A DNA stretch of 64,000 nucleotides from Schauerella fraxinea (GCA_030849945.1 JAVDKK010000005.1:310001-374000), one strand, 5' to 3'. Shown: positions 33,586 through 42,596, numbered from the stretch's first letter. Notes: generated by a model not told the origin, from the sequence alone. Translations and numbers: made by a program.

Positions 33586-34656
33586 ATGGGAAGGAAGCCG
33601 ACTCGCAACAGATTAACGCCCGGAATGAGGGCAAGGCATCGCGGGGCCACGACGTACTATTTTTTTGACTTGGGTGGGAGGCCTCGCAAAGAGGTCGCGC
33701 TGGGATCCGATTTTGTCCAGGCTATGCGGCGGTGGGCTGAGATGCACGAAGCGCCGCCCGTCGACGTCGCCACGTTTCGAGCAGCGGCCGAGCGCTACTT
33801 CTCGGAAATCGTCCCAACGAAAGCCGCGCGGACACAGATCGACAACACAAAGGAGCTCGAGAATGTTTACGCCGTCTTCGACAATCCGCCGGCGTTGCTG
33901 TCCAAGATTGAATCCGTCCATATCAGCAAATACATTCGCTGGCGGATGGGGATGGCGAAGAAGTGGTACGCCGAGCAAGGGCGCCCGATCCTGGCCAATG
34001 CTGGTCATGTTCGAGCGAACCGAGAAGTCGCCCTGTTCAGTCACATCTTCAACTTCGCTCGATCCATTGGCCTTACATCGTGCACCAACCCGTGCGCCGG
34101 CGTGCCGAAAAACAAAGAGTCGGGCCGTGACACGTATGTCGAAGACGACATGTATGCGGCTGTGTGGAAGGCTGCTGACCAACCGCTGAGTGACGCGATG
34201 GATCTGGCGTACCTCACCGGCCAGCGCCCTGCCGACACCCTCAAATTCACGGACGATGATGTCCGTGATGGGATGCTTCACCTCCAGCAAAATAAGACTA
34301 AGACGCGCGCGAAACTCCGAATCGAGATTCAGGGTGATCTGGCCGAAGTGATCAAGCGCATTCAACTGCGCAAGGCTGCTCGCCCGCTCAGCAGTACGGC
34401 ATTGATCGTCAATGAGAAGGGCGAAAAGCTCGGGACAGAGGCACTGCGCAGCCGCTTCGACTCAGCTCGGGTAAAGGCCGGGGTGGCCAAGCAATCGTTC
34501 CAGTTCCGCGATCTACGCGCCAAGGCCAGTACGGATAAGACCGACAACTCCGGCGATATTCGTCAGGCTCAGAAGCAGCTAGGGCACACGTCTGTCAGCA
34601 TGACGGAAGGCTATGTGCGAAACCGGCGCGGCAGCAAGTCCACGCCGACGAAGTAA
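33586..34656 (+). CDS. int: Phage-type tyrosine integrase
   Basis: 356 residues from the ATG at 33586. An N-terminal arm-binding/core-binding region (1-170) is followed by the catalytic domain: Arg in LTGQRPADTLKF, QFRDLRAKAST for box II (the usual His-x-x-Arg reads Arg-x-x-Arg), and LGHTSVSMTEGYV with the nucleophile Tyr. It would recombine the att sites at both ends of the element. It ends 23 bases before attR, the usual arrangement for tRNA-targeting integrases. Confidence 0.93.
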   Translation: MGRKPTRNRLTPGMRARHRGATTYYFFDLGGRPRKEVALGSDFVQAMRRWAEMHEAPPVDVATFRAAAERYFSEIVPTKAARTQIDNTKELENVYAVFDNPPALLSKIESVHISKYIRWRMGMAKKWYAEQGRPILANAGHVRANREVALFSHIFNFARSIGLTSCTNPCAGVPKNKESGRDTYVEDDMYAAVWKAADQPLSDAMDLAYLTGQRPADTLKFTDDDVRDGMLHLQQNKTKTRAKLRIEIQGDLAEVIKRIQLRKAARPLSSTALIVNEKGEKLGTEALRSRFDSARVKAGVAKQSFQFRDLRAKASTDKTDNSGDIRQAQKQLGHTSVSMTEGYVRNRRGSKSTPTK

Positions 34657-34678
34657 GGTTTTGCGGAACTAACGCGTA

Positions 34679-34778
34679 TTTGCGGAAAAACGAAAAAGGC
34701 CTCCAATCGCTTGGAGGCCTCTGAATTCTTGGTGGCGCATCCCTGATTCGAACAGGGGACCTGCGGATTATGATTCCG
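34679..34778. repeat. attR: direct repeat overlapping tRNA-Met
   Basis: Right copy of the repeat described at 30754-30852. It includes the terminator of the tRNA and the 3' part of the intact tRNA-Met gene. The identical core is 46 bases, 34725-34770. Confidence 0.85.
34694..34721 (-). terminator. Terminator of tRNA-Met
   Basis: On the minus strand AGGCCTCCAA-GCGA-TTGGAGGCCT followed by TTTTT, directly after the tRNA 3' end. Duplicated at attL. Confidence 0.8.
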
Positions 34779-34806
34779 TCGCTCTAACCGGCTGAGCTAA
34801 TGCGCC
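34730..34806 (-). tRNA. tRNA-Met (anticodon CAT)
   Basis: 77 bases on the minus strand: acceptor GGCGCAT/ATGCGCC, D-arm GCTCAGCCGGTTAGAGC, anticodon loop ATCATAA, T-loop TTCGAAT, encoded CCA. An elongator methionine tRNA is likelier than an isoleucine tRNA with modified CAT, but the sequence alone does not settle it. Target site of the element. Confidence 0.9.
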
Positions 34807-34975
34807 TTTCAGATCCCGGCGGTTGAACATCTGCTCAATCACGCGAGTACCGAAGAGCGCGATAATAGCACGTAAAAAAACCATCGTGCAACTGGGCATT
34901 GCCTAAGCGGGTACCTTAATGAGCAAGCCACGCTGCGTGCCGTGAAGCGGCACAATCGCAATCCGTCGGGAACGG

Positions 34976-35209
34976 CTAAGACACACACTGCCCTTGCAAG
35001 GCACCGAGCTTGGCCTTGCACATCGCGTCATGCTGCGCCAAGCCTTCCACGATTGCGCCGGCTCGCGTGGGGAAGACACCGCCCCACATTGTTCGCGCTG
35101 CGGACGTTCCAACCGTGGAGACCATGATCTCCCACACAAACCGATGAGCGTTCAGTTGTCCGACCTGCACACTGATCATCTCGTTTTTCACTTGTAAGCG
35201 CCGAAGCAT
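34976..35209 (-). CDS. Small conserved-looking protein of unknown function
   Basis: 77 residues from the ATG at 35209, preceded by AGGAG at 8 bases. Contains VGQLNAHRFVWEIMVSTVGT and TRAGAIVEGLAQHDAMCKAK. One cysteine, no membrane segment. No family recognised. It lies just outside the integrated element. Confidence 0.6.
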   Translation of the reverse strand: MLRRLQVKNEMISVQVGQLNAHRFVWEIMVSTVGTSAARTMWGGVFPTRAGAIVEGLAQHDAMCKAKLGALQGQCVS

Positions 35210-35459
35210 GATGTAGGCTCCTGAAATAAGCACTCACTATAAATCGGCAAATTCGGAAAGTGTGGAAAATACCGAGGAAATTTCCCATTTGGGTCGAATG
35301 TTGGCAAAAATGCGATATTTCCGTGTTTCGGCCGTTGTTGCGAAGCGCTATTGTCCCCGTTTCCGGTTTTGCCGTTATCATTGCCGCCTCCAGCGTGTCC
35401 CGTAAGGCTCGCCACTTGCTGCGCAGCGCTTTCAGCCGCAGTTGCCATAGGTTTCGACA

Positions 35460-35843
35460 ATGCATCCCGAAAGCGCCGACCGCCAGATCACGGTTCTAGC
35501 CGTAGACGACGAAGAGTTAATTCTCGATTTACTCGTCGAATTTTTGGCCGAATTGGGCTACTCGGCCGTGTCGGCCGAGAATGGCGTACGCGCCCTCGCC
35601 TTTCTGACGGCGGGACGCGAAGTCGATCTGTTGATCACCGATGTGCGGATGCCCGGGATGAGCGGTATCGAAGTGGCACGTAAAGCGCGCGAGCTGCAGC
35701 CCAACTTGCCGATTCTCTTCGTAAGCGGTTACGCACCTGAGTTTTATGGCACGAACCTGAATCTCGATGCGGCGACCGCCATGCTGACCAAGCCGTTTAC
35801 GCTGGATCGTTTGGCGAAGGCAATCGATAAGGTTCTGCATTAA
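35460..35843 (+). CDS. Single-domain response regulator (CheY-like)
   Basis: 127 residues, a receiver domain alone. Acidic pair in LAVDDEELILDLL, phospho-acceptor Asp in DLLITDVRMPGMSG (near 60), switch Ser in LFVSGYAPEF and Lys in MLTKPFTLDRL. No output domain. Its 3' end overlaps the 3' end of a convergent histidine kinase by 47 bases. The kinase is a natural candidate partner, although the genes are on opposite strands. Confidence 0.92.
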   Translation: MHPESADRQITVLAVDDEELILDLLVEFLAELGYSAVSAENGVRALAFLTAGREVDLLITDVRMPGMSGIEVARKARELQPNLPILFVSGYAPEFYGTNLNLDAATAMLTKPFTLDRLAKAIDKVLH

Positions 35844-37032
35844 CGGCCGGTATCGTCAGCGTGAAACGCGTGACTTGATCGTCAGAAATCACCGATAGCG
35901 TGCCCCCGTGCGCACGTGCAATTTCAGACACGATATACAAGCCTAGGCCCAAGCCCTGTTGGGCAGGTGCAGCTGACGCTCGGAAAAAGGGTTGAAATAG
36001 ACGCTCGATCGTGGCCGCAGGTATGGGCGCGCCGGCGTTTTCGACTGAGAGCTGCAGGGTATCGTCGGTTCGGTACGCCTCCACCAGGATCGGCGAATTG
36101 CTCGATCCGTGCGTTAACGCATTACCCAGCAGGTTCGACAACAACTGTGCCATGCGGGGACGGTCGCAATACACGTCGCCAAGACCATCGATCGACGTTT
36201 CGATCCGCCGCTCTGGCCAAGCGGATTGCAATTCTCCGATGACTTGATGAAGCACGGGTTCGAGTGGCTCGCTGCTGTCGCAATCGAGCATCAGCCCGCC
36301 GCCAAGTCGCCCCCTTGCAAAGTCGAGCACGTTGTCGATCAGATTGGCCATGCGGCCCACGCTGCGTTCCATCGATGTCACGATCGACAAGGTTCTGTCG
36401 TCCACAGCGCGACGTCGCAACAACTTTGCGCCGGCATCGATGGAAGCCAGCGGATTTCGTAGGTCGTGGCCCAGCACGGCAATAAATTGTTCGCGCAGTT
36501 CGGAGTTCTCGCGCTCGTCCGCCAATGCGGACTCACTGGCGACCACCCGCTCTTGCGCGTCGAGCTGCGCCCCGATCAGATCGGCAAACGACGTGAACAT
36601 GCTGATGGTAGCCGGGGTGCTTACCTTGGCTGGCGCTGGATCGAGGGCGCACAACGTACCGAAGAACTCGCCGTCGGCGCGATAGATCGGCACGGAGATG
36701 TAGCTCTGAAACCCATACATCAACGGTGTGCGATGGGCGCGATAAACCGGATCGACTGCCACATGATCGATGACGACCGGTTGGCGGTGGCCCCGAATTT
36801 CATCGCAAATGGTGGTTTCGAGCTGGAGCTCGCTGCCAGGGGAAAGTCCCAATCCGATGGCGTCGTTGACGGCGCAGGCAATCCAACGCTCATCCGTAAC
36901 GCGTGCGACCGCCGCGAAGCCCATGCCGGTTGAACGGCACACCATATTAAGGATGGTGGGCACGGAGTCGAGCCGTCCCACTGCAGCGACATCGTCCTGC
37001 AAGCGCAATTCGCGCGTTTCCAATCGATCCAT
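35797..37032 (-). CDS. GAF-domain soluble histidine kinase
   Basis: 411 residues from the ATG at 37032; the frame extends 12 codons further without support. A GAF domain (about 25-165, ending FGTLCALDPAPAKVS) precedes a HisKA domain with the H-box FIAVLGHDLRNPLASI (His near 201), and an HATPase domain with NLLGNALTHGS and GLGLGLYIVSEIARAHGG. No membrane segment, so a cytoplasmic sensor, possibly of a small molecule or redox state. Its end overlaps the end of the convergent CheY-like gene. Confidence 0.92.
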   Translation of the reverse strand: MDRLETRELRLQDDVAAVGRLDSVPTILNMVCRSTGMGFAAVARVTDERWIACAVNDAIGLGLSPGSELQLETTICDEIRGHRQPVVIDHVAVDPVYRAHRTPLMYGFQSYISVPIYRADGEFFGTLCALDPAPAKVSTPATISMFTSFADLIGAQLDAQERVVASESALADERENSELREQFIAVLGHDLRNPLASIDAGAKLLRRRAVDDRTLSIVTSMERSVGRMANLIDNVLDFARGRLGGGLMLDCDSSEPLEPVLHQVIGELQSAWPERRIETSIDGLGDVYCDRPRMAQLLSNLLGNALTHGSSNSPILVEAYRTDDTLQLSVENAGAPIPAATIERLFQPFFRASAAPAQQGLGLGLYIVSEIARAHGGTLSVISDDQVTRFTLTIPAVNAEPYRLPSPNDPA

Positions 37033-37266
37033 GCGCAATACCGCTAATGACGCCCCCACCAGCAACACGACGGCAAGCTAAGAATGCAATGTGCTACAGG
37101 TTATACCGGGTATGACATAGATTATGAGGCTTGGAACCTCGTCCTGCAATTCGGCGCATGTGGACGTCGCATTCCGATGGGCTATTGCTTAGCGCAGTTG
37201 CCGTTATCAAAGCGACCGCTTTCTGAGCCATCGCGCGCGGTTCGCGAGAGATGAGGATCGACCAAA

Positions 37267-37294
37267 TGAAAACGCCGCGATCATTCGCGGCGTT
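37267..37294 (-). terminator. Intrinsic terminator of the small secreted-protein gene
   Basis: On the minus strand AACGCCGCGA-ATGA-TCGCGGCGTT followed by TTCATTT, about 20 bases after the stop of the gene at 37317-37613. Confidence 0.8.
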
Positions 37295-37316
37295 CGAACA
37301 AATCAACCAGCTGCGC

Positions 37317-37613
37317 TTATTGTGCGCCGCTGTTCGGGTAGCGGCTGCCCGGCTCGCCGATGTTGACGCCCGGACGATCATAGTTGCGGTCGGCGTGCGA
37401 CATACGGTCATGTTCACGCACGTTGCGATGATTGGGGGCCGGCGGCAGGCGATCCGCTGGCACGGCAACATTCGGCGGCGTTGCCGTGGTGTCGTTAGGC
37501 GTGTTCGAGGGGGACGACGTAACGTCGCCCTTCATGCGCGGCTGAGCCATCACAGCACCGGTGGACAACAGCGAACCGACAATGGCGGCGCAGATAAATT
37601 GACGTGTTTTCAA
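37317..37613 (-). CDS. Small secreted protein, paralogue of 24351-24662
   Basis: 98 residues from a TTG at 37613 with AGGAG at 6 bases. Signal peptide about 1-23 (ending AVMA). The mature part has TPNDTTATPPNVAVP, matching the paralogue, then a His/Asp/Arg/Asn-rich hydrophilic end (HRNVREHDRMSHADRNYDRP). No cysteines. Followed by its own terminator. Function unknown. Confidence 0.78.
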   Translation of the reverse strand: MKTRQFICAAIVGSLLSTGAVMAQPRMKGDVTSSPSNTPNDTTATPPNVAVPADRLPPAPNHRNVREHDRMSHADRNYDRPGVNIGEPGSRYPNSGAQ

Positions 37614-37826
37614 GGCGATCTCCTAAGTGTTGGTCAGATGGATAGGAAATCGCAGCGGCCATGCCTGCCGAGCTTGCCATGCAACAGTTCGTTGGCCTTG
37701 TCACTGTTTTGCCGAATTTGCCGAATCAGAGCAACATTTGGGTACCAGATCGGCTATGTCCAATAGCACCATCCAGTAGCGCTGTCCTGTACGCACCCAT
37801 CAGGCGAAGAACAGCGAGCGGACGAC

Positions 37827-37853
37827 AAAAAGGCCCGCTTGCGCGAGCCTTTC
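37827..37853 (-). terminator. Intrinsic terminator of tRNA-fMet
   Basis: On the minus strand AAAGGCTCGC-GCAA-GCGGGCCTTTTT, with one mismatched position and a T-run, 8 bases after the tRNA. Confidence 0.8.
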
Positions 37854-37860
37854 TGAAATT

Positions 37861-37937
<77 letters not shown>

Positions 37938-37964
37938 TCTGAGAAAAGAACTATAGCACAGAAC

Positions 37965-39032
37965 TTAACGCTCTGCACGCTCCGGTTCACGAATCGATGT
38001 AAATAGATCCCAAGTCGCCATAAACATTGCTGCAATGACCGGACCGATCACGAAGCCGCTGATGCCGAAAATGCCCATGCCGCCCAGCGTAGAAATCAGG
38101 ACCACATAGTCGGGCATCTTCGTATCCTTGCCCACCAGGATAGGACGCAGGATGTTGTCGACCAGGCCGATCACAACAACGCCGTAGGCAATGAGCCCCA
38201 AGCCTTCGAGAATGTTGCCGGAAACCAGGTAGTAGATCGCTACCGGGGCCCAAATCAAACCTGCGCCGATCGCCGGCAGCAGCGAGAGGAAAGCCATCAA
38301 GGCGCCCCACAGCAAGGCGCCCTGGATGCCGAGCACCCAAAACGCGATCCCGCCGAGGATGCCCTGCGTCAATGCCACAACAACGTTGCCCTTCACCGTC
38401 GCACGGGCGACCGTGGTGAACTTGGACAGCAGGTGATGTTTGTGCTCATCGCTCAACGGAATGCTGATGCGGATGCGGCGAGCCAATTCCGGACCGTCGC
38501 GCAGCAGGAAGAACAGCAAATACAGCATGATGCCGAAGCTGATCACGAACTCGAATGTGTTTTGACCGATGCTCAGCGCTTGCGTGGCAACGAATTGACT
38601 ACCCTGCACGGCGCCCTGCGACAGTTTGTCTTGCAAGCTGGCCATGTCGCTGATGTCGAAGCGCGATAGCAGCGAATGTACGCCGCTAGGCAACGCCGAC
38701 ATGATCCGCTCGAAATATTGACCGAAGTTGAGCTCACCCGACTTGATCTGCTGGAAGATCAATGCGCCTTCTTGCACCAGAGCGCCCGTGATCACCGTCA
38801 AGGGGAGGATCACCAAGAGCAGTACGATAAGCAGCGTCACCAGCGCTGCCAGCGTGCGGCGCTGACCGCCCATGGCTTTAAGCAAACGGCGCTGAAGCGG
38901 GTAGAAAATGATGGCCAGCAATGCGCCCCAAAATACCGCGCCGAAAAAGGGCTGCAGCACCCAGGCAAATGCAATCGTGACAATCACGAGCAGCCAGAGG
39001 AAAGTTTTGTAGTGCAGCGATGCGTGTCGCAT
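37965..39032 (-). CDS. AI-2E-family (PerM-like) transporter
   Basis: 355 residues from the ATG at 39032; the frame runs further upstream but that part overlaps the promoter. About eight hydrophobic segments with the family features LQPFFGAVFWGALLAIIFYP, LFFLLRDGP and LLPAIGAGLIWAPVAIYYL. Family members are membrane transporters or antiporters of varied substrates; the AI-2 name comes from one member and should not be taken as function. A near-perfect sigma-54 promoter lies about 85 bases upstream. Confidence 0.9.
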   Translation of the reverse strand: MRHASLHYKTFLWLLVIVTIAFAWVLQPFFGAVFWGALLAIIFYPLQRRLLKAMGGQRRTLAALVTLLIVLLLVILPLTVITGALVQEGALIFQQIKSGELNFGQYFERIMSALPSGVHSLLSRFDISDMASLQDKLSQGAVQGSQFVATQALSIGQNTFEFVISFGIMLYLLFFLLRDGPELARRIRISIPLSDEHKHHLLSKFTTVARATVKGNVVVALTQGILGGIAFWVLGIQGALLWGALMAFLSLLPAIGAGLIWAPVAIYYLVSGNILEGLGLIAYGVVVIGLVDNILRPILVGKDTKMPDYVVLISTLGGMGIFGISGFVIGPVIAAMFMATWDLFTSIREPERAER

Positions 39033-39115
39033 GGGGTCGATACCTGGAAAACGGGATGAAAACGGCGAAATCGGGGCAACTGTAGCCGATATCCGTGCAA
39101 ATTTGACTGCCCTAT

Positions 39116-39132
39116 AGCAATAGCAGTGCCAG
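39116..39132 (-). promoter_or_regulatory. Sigma-54 promoter of the AI-2E-family gene
   Basis: The minus strand reads CTGGCACTGCTATTGCT, matching YTGGCACG-N4-TTGCW except one base, with ten bases between GG and GC. The predicted start is near 39105, about 73 bases before the ATG. The rest of 39033-39441 holds no gene; the promoter of the divergent GGDEF-EAL gene must lie there but was not placed. Confidence 0.7.
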
Positions 39133-39441
39133 CACCGGCATAATGTGCTGCAATGCAACAAAGCTAGATCGCCGAAACCGAAGAATTTCCGCCAAGCCTC
39201 GCTCCATTTTGAGGGGATGAGTGCTAGACCATTGGCCGCCCTGCCCGTGGACGGTGCCGATGTTAGTCATTAAACGGGGTTACATCCCTTGCATCAATTT
39301 CTCGCAATTTCGTATTTTCTTGCGAGTTGGAGCCGTTAATATCGACCGAGCGTGCTTTCTGCGGCAAGGTGCCCAGTTCGTCCGTTCGGTGGCGGCCGTT
39401 TATCGACCGCCCTGTCGAATTGAATAACCCTTCCCGCGTTC

Positions 39442-41643
39442 ATGCTCCGAGCCAAGCTGTTTCCCCAAATCGACGACGAAACCGCCAGGTTGGAATTTCT
39501 GCTCGACCTCGATTTGTCGCCGTCCGGCGATCCAGGGCTGGAGGATGTGTGCGACTTGGCAAGCGCCCACTTTGATATCACGACCGCATGCGTGACATTG
39601 CTGCGCAGCGATGTGCAGCACGCCTACTCGACATCGGGCGTGGTCGCCTTTGAAATTCCACGTGAACACGCGTTTTGCAATATCACCGTGGCCGAGCGCC
39701 AGACGCTGGTGATAAACGATGCGCGCATCGATGCGCGCTTTGCTGACAATCCCCTCGTAACCGGCGAACCTCACATCCAGTTCTATGCTGGCGCGCCGCT
39801 GATTTTGGACGACGGCACCGCGGTGGGTGCGTTTTGCCTGATTGGCCATACTCCCCGACAGTTCGACGAGGTCGATAGGATCGCGTTGTCCCGCTTTGCG
39901 CGCATTGTCACGCGGCAATTGCAAAGCTTGCAGCGACTGCGTTTGATCGACCGCCGCGAGGCGCTGCTCGAACAGACCGCGCAATTGGTTCAGGCCGGCG
40001 GTTGGGAATACAACATTGCATTGGATCGCCTGACATTGAGCAATCAGGTGTGCGAAATTTTTGGCGTGTCCAAGCATGCGCGCCTGACCTGCGACACCCT
40101 GCTCAATAGCCTCTACACCGCAGACTCGCGCCGTGCCGCGCTGCTGGACACGGATCGGCTGCTGAAGAAGAACCAGAAGTACGACGCTATCCGCGAAATC
40201 GTGCGCCCGGATGGCCGCCACCGCTGGATCCGCGTATTGGCCGCCACCGATGTAGAACATGGCCAGGCGACCAGAGTGCTGGGCGCGATCGAAGACATTA
40301 CCGCGCAGCGCGATTCGACGCGCAAACTGCATGAGTTGGCTTTTACGGACGCGCTTACCGGCCTGTCCAATCGTGCGGCGTTCAAGCTCTCGTTGCAAGA
40401 CCGGCTGCAATACGGACTGCGGGTCGTGATGCTGATGATCAATGTCGATCAATTCAAAGATATCAACGATACGCTGGGCCATCATGTGGGCGACCGGATG
40501 TTGGTAGAGATCGGCCGCCGGCTGAAAGCCGCTTTTCCCGCAGCGCATTCCGTTGCACGCTTGGGCGGCGACGAATTTGCCATTTTGACATCGGCGTCCT
40601 CGGACGACGATGTTCTGGCCAACGAGCTCGACCTATTGCAGGCCGTGATGGCTGCGCCGCTCGTGTATGAGGGCAGCACGTACCCCATGACTGTGAGTAT
40701 CGGCGCGGCCTTGGCGCCCGATGATGCCTCGACGGCCGAGGGACTGCTGAAAAACGCCGACATCGCCATGAGCCAAGCCAAGGCGCAGGGTACCGGCCTG
40801 GCGATGCGATTCGAGCCACCGATGCTGGAGCAAATCGAAGCACGCGTGCAACTGCTGCGCGACGTGCGCGATGCCTTGGATCGTGAGGAATTCGAGCTCT
40901 TTTATCAACCCATTATCGATCTGCGCACCCATCGGCTTGCCGGCTTCGAAGGATTGATGCGTTGGGCGCACCCGGTTATTGGCGTAATGGCGCCAGCGTC
41001 TTTCATGGCGGCCTTGAATGATTCCGTGATCGGACCGCAACTCGGCCGCTTTGCCTTGCGCGCGGCCATGACACAGATGCGAAACTGGCTCGACGCCGGG
41101 CTGAACTTCGGCCGGATGTCAGTCAACTTGGCGACAGCCCAGTTTCTGGATTGCAATTTGGCGGATGACATTCTGAATATGTTGGCGCTTGCCCAACTCT
41201 CACCATCGCTATTGATGCTGGAGGTGACTGAGGGGGTTTATATCGGCTCGGAAGCCGATGCGGTCCAGGCCACCGTGCAGCGCCTGCACAACGCCGGCGT
41301 CGGCATCGCACTGGATGATTTCGGCACCGGTTATGCGTCGCTCGCGCACTTGCGGCGGTTTCCGATCGATCGGCTCAAGGTCGACAAGTCATTTGTGCAA
41401 CGTGCTGACGACATTTCGATCGTCGAATCGATTATCGGCCTGGGTTTGAGCCTCAACATGGAAGTGGTCGCTGAGGGCATTGAAGACCAGCAGCAACTCG
41501 CGGGATTGAAAGCCCGCGGGTGCCACTATGGCCAAGGCTATTTGTTCGCCCGCCCGCTGCCGGCCAGGGATCTGGATCGCGCGCTGTTTTTCGATGCCTC
41601 GCGGGTGCCTGCAACCGAAACGCCGCGGATTGCCACGGCTTGA
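39442..41643 (+). CDS. GAF-PAS-GGDEF-EAL cyclic-di-GMP signalling protein
   Basis: 733 residues, no membrane segment. GAF (about 20-170), PAS (about 180-290), GGDEF with RLGGDEFAIL near 373, and EAL from about 475. The GGDEF motif is intact. The EAL motif reads EGL (FEGLMRW near 501), but ALDDFGTGYASL near 621 and VVAEGIED are intact, so phosphodiesterase activity is plausible. Such hybrid proteins make or break cyclic-di-GMP under control of the sensor domains. A tandem repeat follows the stop. Confidence 0.93.
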   Translation: MLRAKLFPQIDDETARLEFLLDLDLSPSGDPGLEDVCDLASAHFDITTACVTLLRSDVQHAYSTSGVVAFEIPREHAFCNITVAERQTLVINDARIDARFADNPLVTGEPHIQFYAGAPLILDDGTAVGAFCLIGHTPRQFDEVDRIALSRFARIVTRQLQSLQRLRLIDRREALLEQTAQLVQAGGWEYNIALDRLTLSNQVCEIFGVSKHARLTCDTLLNSLYTADSRRAALLDTDRLLKKNQKYDAIREIVRPDGRHRWIRVLAATDVEHGQATRVLGAIEDITAQRDSTRKLHELAFTDALTGLSNRAAFKLSLQDRLQYGLRVVMLMINVDQFKDINDTLGHHVGDRMLVEIGRRLKAAFPAAHSVARLGGDEFAILTSASSDDDVLANELDLLQAVMAAPLVYEGSTYPMTVSIGAALAPDDASTAEGLLKNADIAMSQAKAQGTGLAMRFEPPMLEQIEARVQLLRDVRDALDREEFELFYQPIIDLRTHRLAGFEGLMRWAHPVIGVMAPASFMAALNDSVIGPQLGRFALRAAMTQMRNWLDAGLNFGRMSVNLATAQFLDCNLADDILNMLALAQLSPSLLMLEVTEGVYIGSEADAVQATVQRLHNAGVGIALDDFGTGYASLAHLRRFPIDRLKVDKSFVQRADDISIVESIIGLGLSLNMEVVAEGIEDQQQLAGLKARGCHYGQGYLFARPLPARDLDRALFFDASRVPATETPRIATA

Positions 41644-41696
41644 ACGCGCCGCGCTGAGGCACCGTTCACAGGCACGATCGCATCCCTATCGTACGA

Positions 41697-41830
41697 CTGG
41701 GGACCCCTGAAGGTTGGGCCGGGACCCTGATCGTTCGGCCGGGACCCTGATCGTTCGGCCGGGAAACCTGATCGTTCGGCCGGGAAACCTGATCGTAATA
41801 CCGGGAACGCTGATCGTTTGACTGGGCGAC
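41697..41830. repeat. Five to six tandem 20-21 bp repeats after the GGDEF-EAL gene
   Basis: Units CCGGGACCCTGATCGTTCGG at 41719 and 41739, then CCGGGAAACCTGATCGTTCGG at 41759, a variant at 41780 and another at 41801, with a diverged first copy at 41697. Each keeps CTGATCGT. No unique spacers, so not a CRISPR. The array can form hairpins through CCGG and GATC. Confidence 0.85.
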
Positions 41831-41851
41831 ACTGGTGGGGCCAAGCGCCCA

Positions 41852-42028
41852 TCAGCGCGAATGCTCAGGGACGTCACGTCCCAAGCAAGACAACGCAAAT
41901 ATCACCGTGATACCGATGATGCCCATCACGATGTGGCTGACGGGACGTTCGCCCCACATCGCAACGCCCAGCGCGAGCGCGCTACCGACGATCAGCACAC
42001 AGGCGATGCAAAGATAGTGTAATTTCAA
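41852..42028 (-). CDS. 58-residue two-helix membrane protein
   Basis: From TTG at 42028 with GGAAGA six bases upstream. Two hydrophobic helices, YLCIACVLIVGSALALGVAM and IVMGIIGITVIFALSCLG, separated by a short loop with Glu and Arg, and a charged end DVPEHSR. No family recognised. It is supported by the ribosome site and the clean two-helix layout. It diverges from 42094-42459. Confidence 0.5.
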   Translation of the reverse strand: MKLHYLCIACVLIVGSALALGVAMWGERPVSHIVMGIIGITVIFALSCLGRDVPEHSR

Positions 42029-42093
42029 TAAAGTCTTCCGAAGTGCGAGCGAAAAGCAGCGCAGGCATAATCAATCAAGTATGGAACGCACAC

Positions 42094-42459
42094 ATGACAG
42101 CACCGCGTAATGTAACGCATCGAGACCCCGGCCCGCTTTGGGGCTGGCAGCGTCCGGGATGCCATGGCAAGCAAGCACTCGCCTTTTTCATTGACGATCT
42201 CGACCGCATTCTGAAGCCAAATGTGGACGGCATCGTGCGCTCTGGTGGGATCGATGTGGAAGACGCAGACGTGCGACTGGCAGCCATGCAAGGCGAAGTG
42301 GACACCCTTATCGCCCGTTATGGCGAAGTTGGCGTGGCGCCCGAAATCTTTGGCCACGCTCACGTCACGCTCAAGGTAGGCACCGATCGCTCCGGCATTC
42401 GGCATACCGTGCCGGTATTTTCGCCCGCGCTCAAGCAAGCCCTGATGGCGATGCTCTGA
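42094..42459 (+). CDS. Unrecognised cytoplasmic protein
   Basis: 121 residues from the ATG at 42094; the frame is open 17 codons before. Contains GWQRPGCHGKQALAFFIDDL, EVDTLIARYGEVGVAPEIFG and ends SPALKQALMAML. One cysteine, no membrane segment. Composition and codon use fit a real gene. No family recognised. Confidence 0.65.
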   Translation: MTAPRNVTHRDPGPLWGWQRPGCHGKQALAFFIDDLDRILKPNVDGIVRSGGIDVEDADVRLAAMQGEVDTLIARYGEVGVAPEIFGHAHVTLKVGTDRSGIRHTVPVFSPALKQALMAML

Positions 42460-42596
42460 TACACGTTTGCGCGATTGCCGCTTGCGTGGCGCTATCGATG
42501 CAGACGCGGTGAAGCCCTAACCCACTAATCGACTGACGCGCCAGGGCCTTGAGAACGCGAATGCCCTAGCCGCCCTGCCTCCCGAGGGAGCGCATG

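Larger units (their letters stand above)
30754..34806. mobile_element. Small integrative element in a tRNA-Met gene, about 3.9 kb
   Basis: Bounded by the direct repeats described for attL and attR. It carries a tyrosine integrase next to attR, a DUF4224-type gene directly before it, a LexA-box promoter at the left end, and several short unrecognised genes. There are no replication, packaging, conjugation or selfish-cargo genes I recognise. Some genes are broken (SRAP, J-domain), which suggests a degenerating prophage-like element. The intact tRNA is regenerated at attR. Confidence 0.8.
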
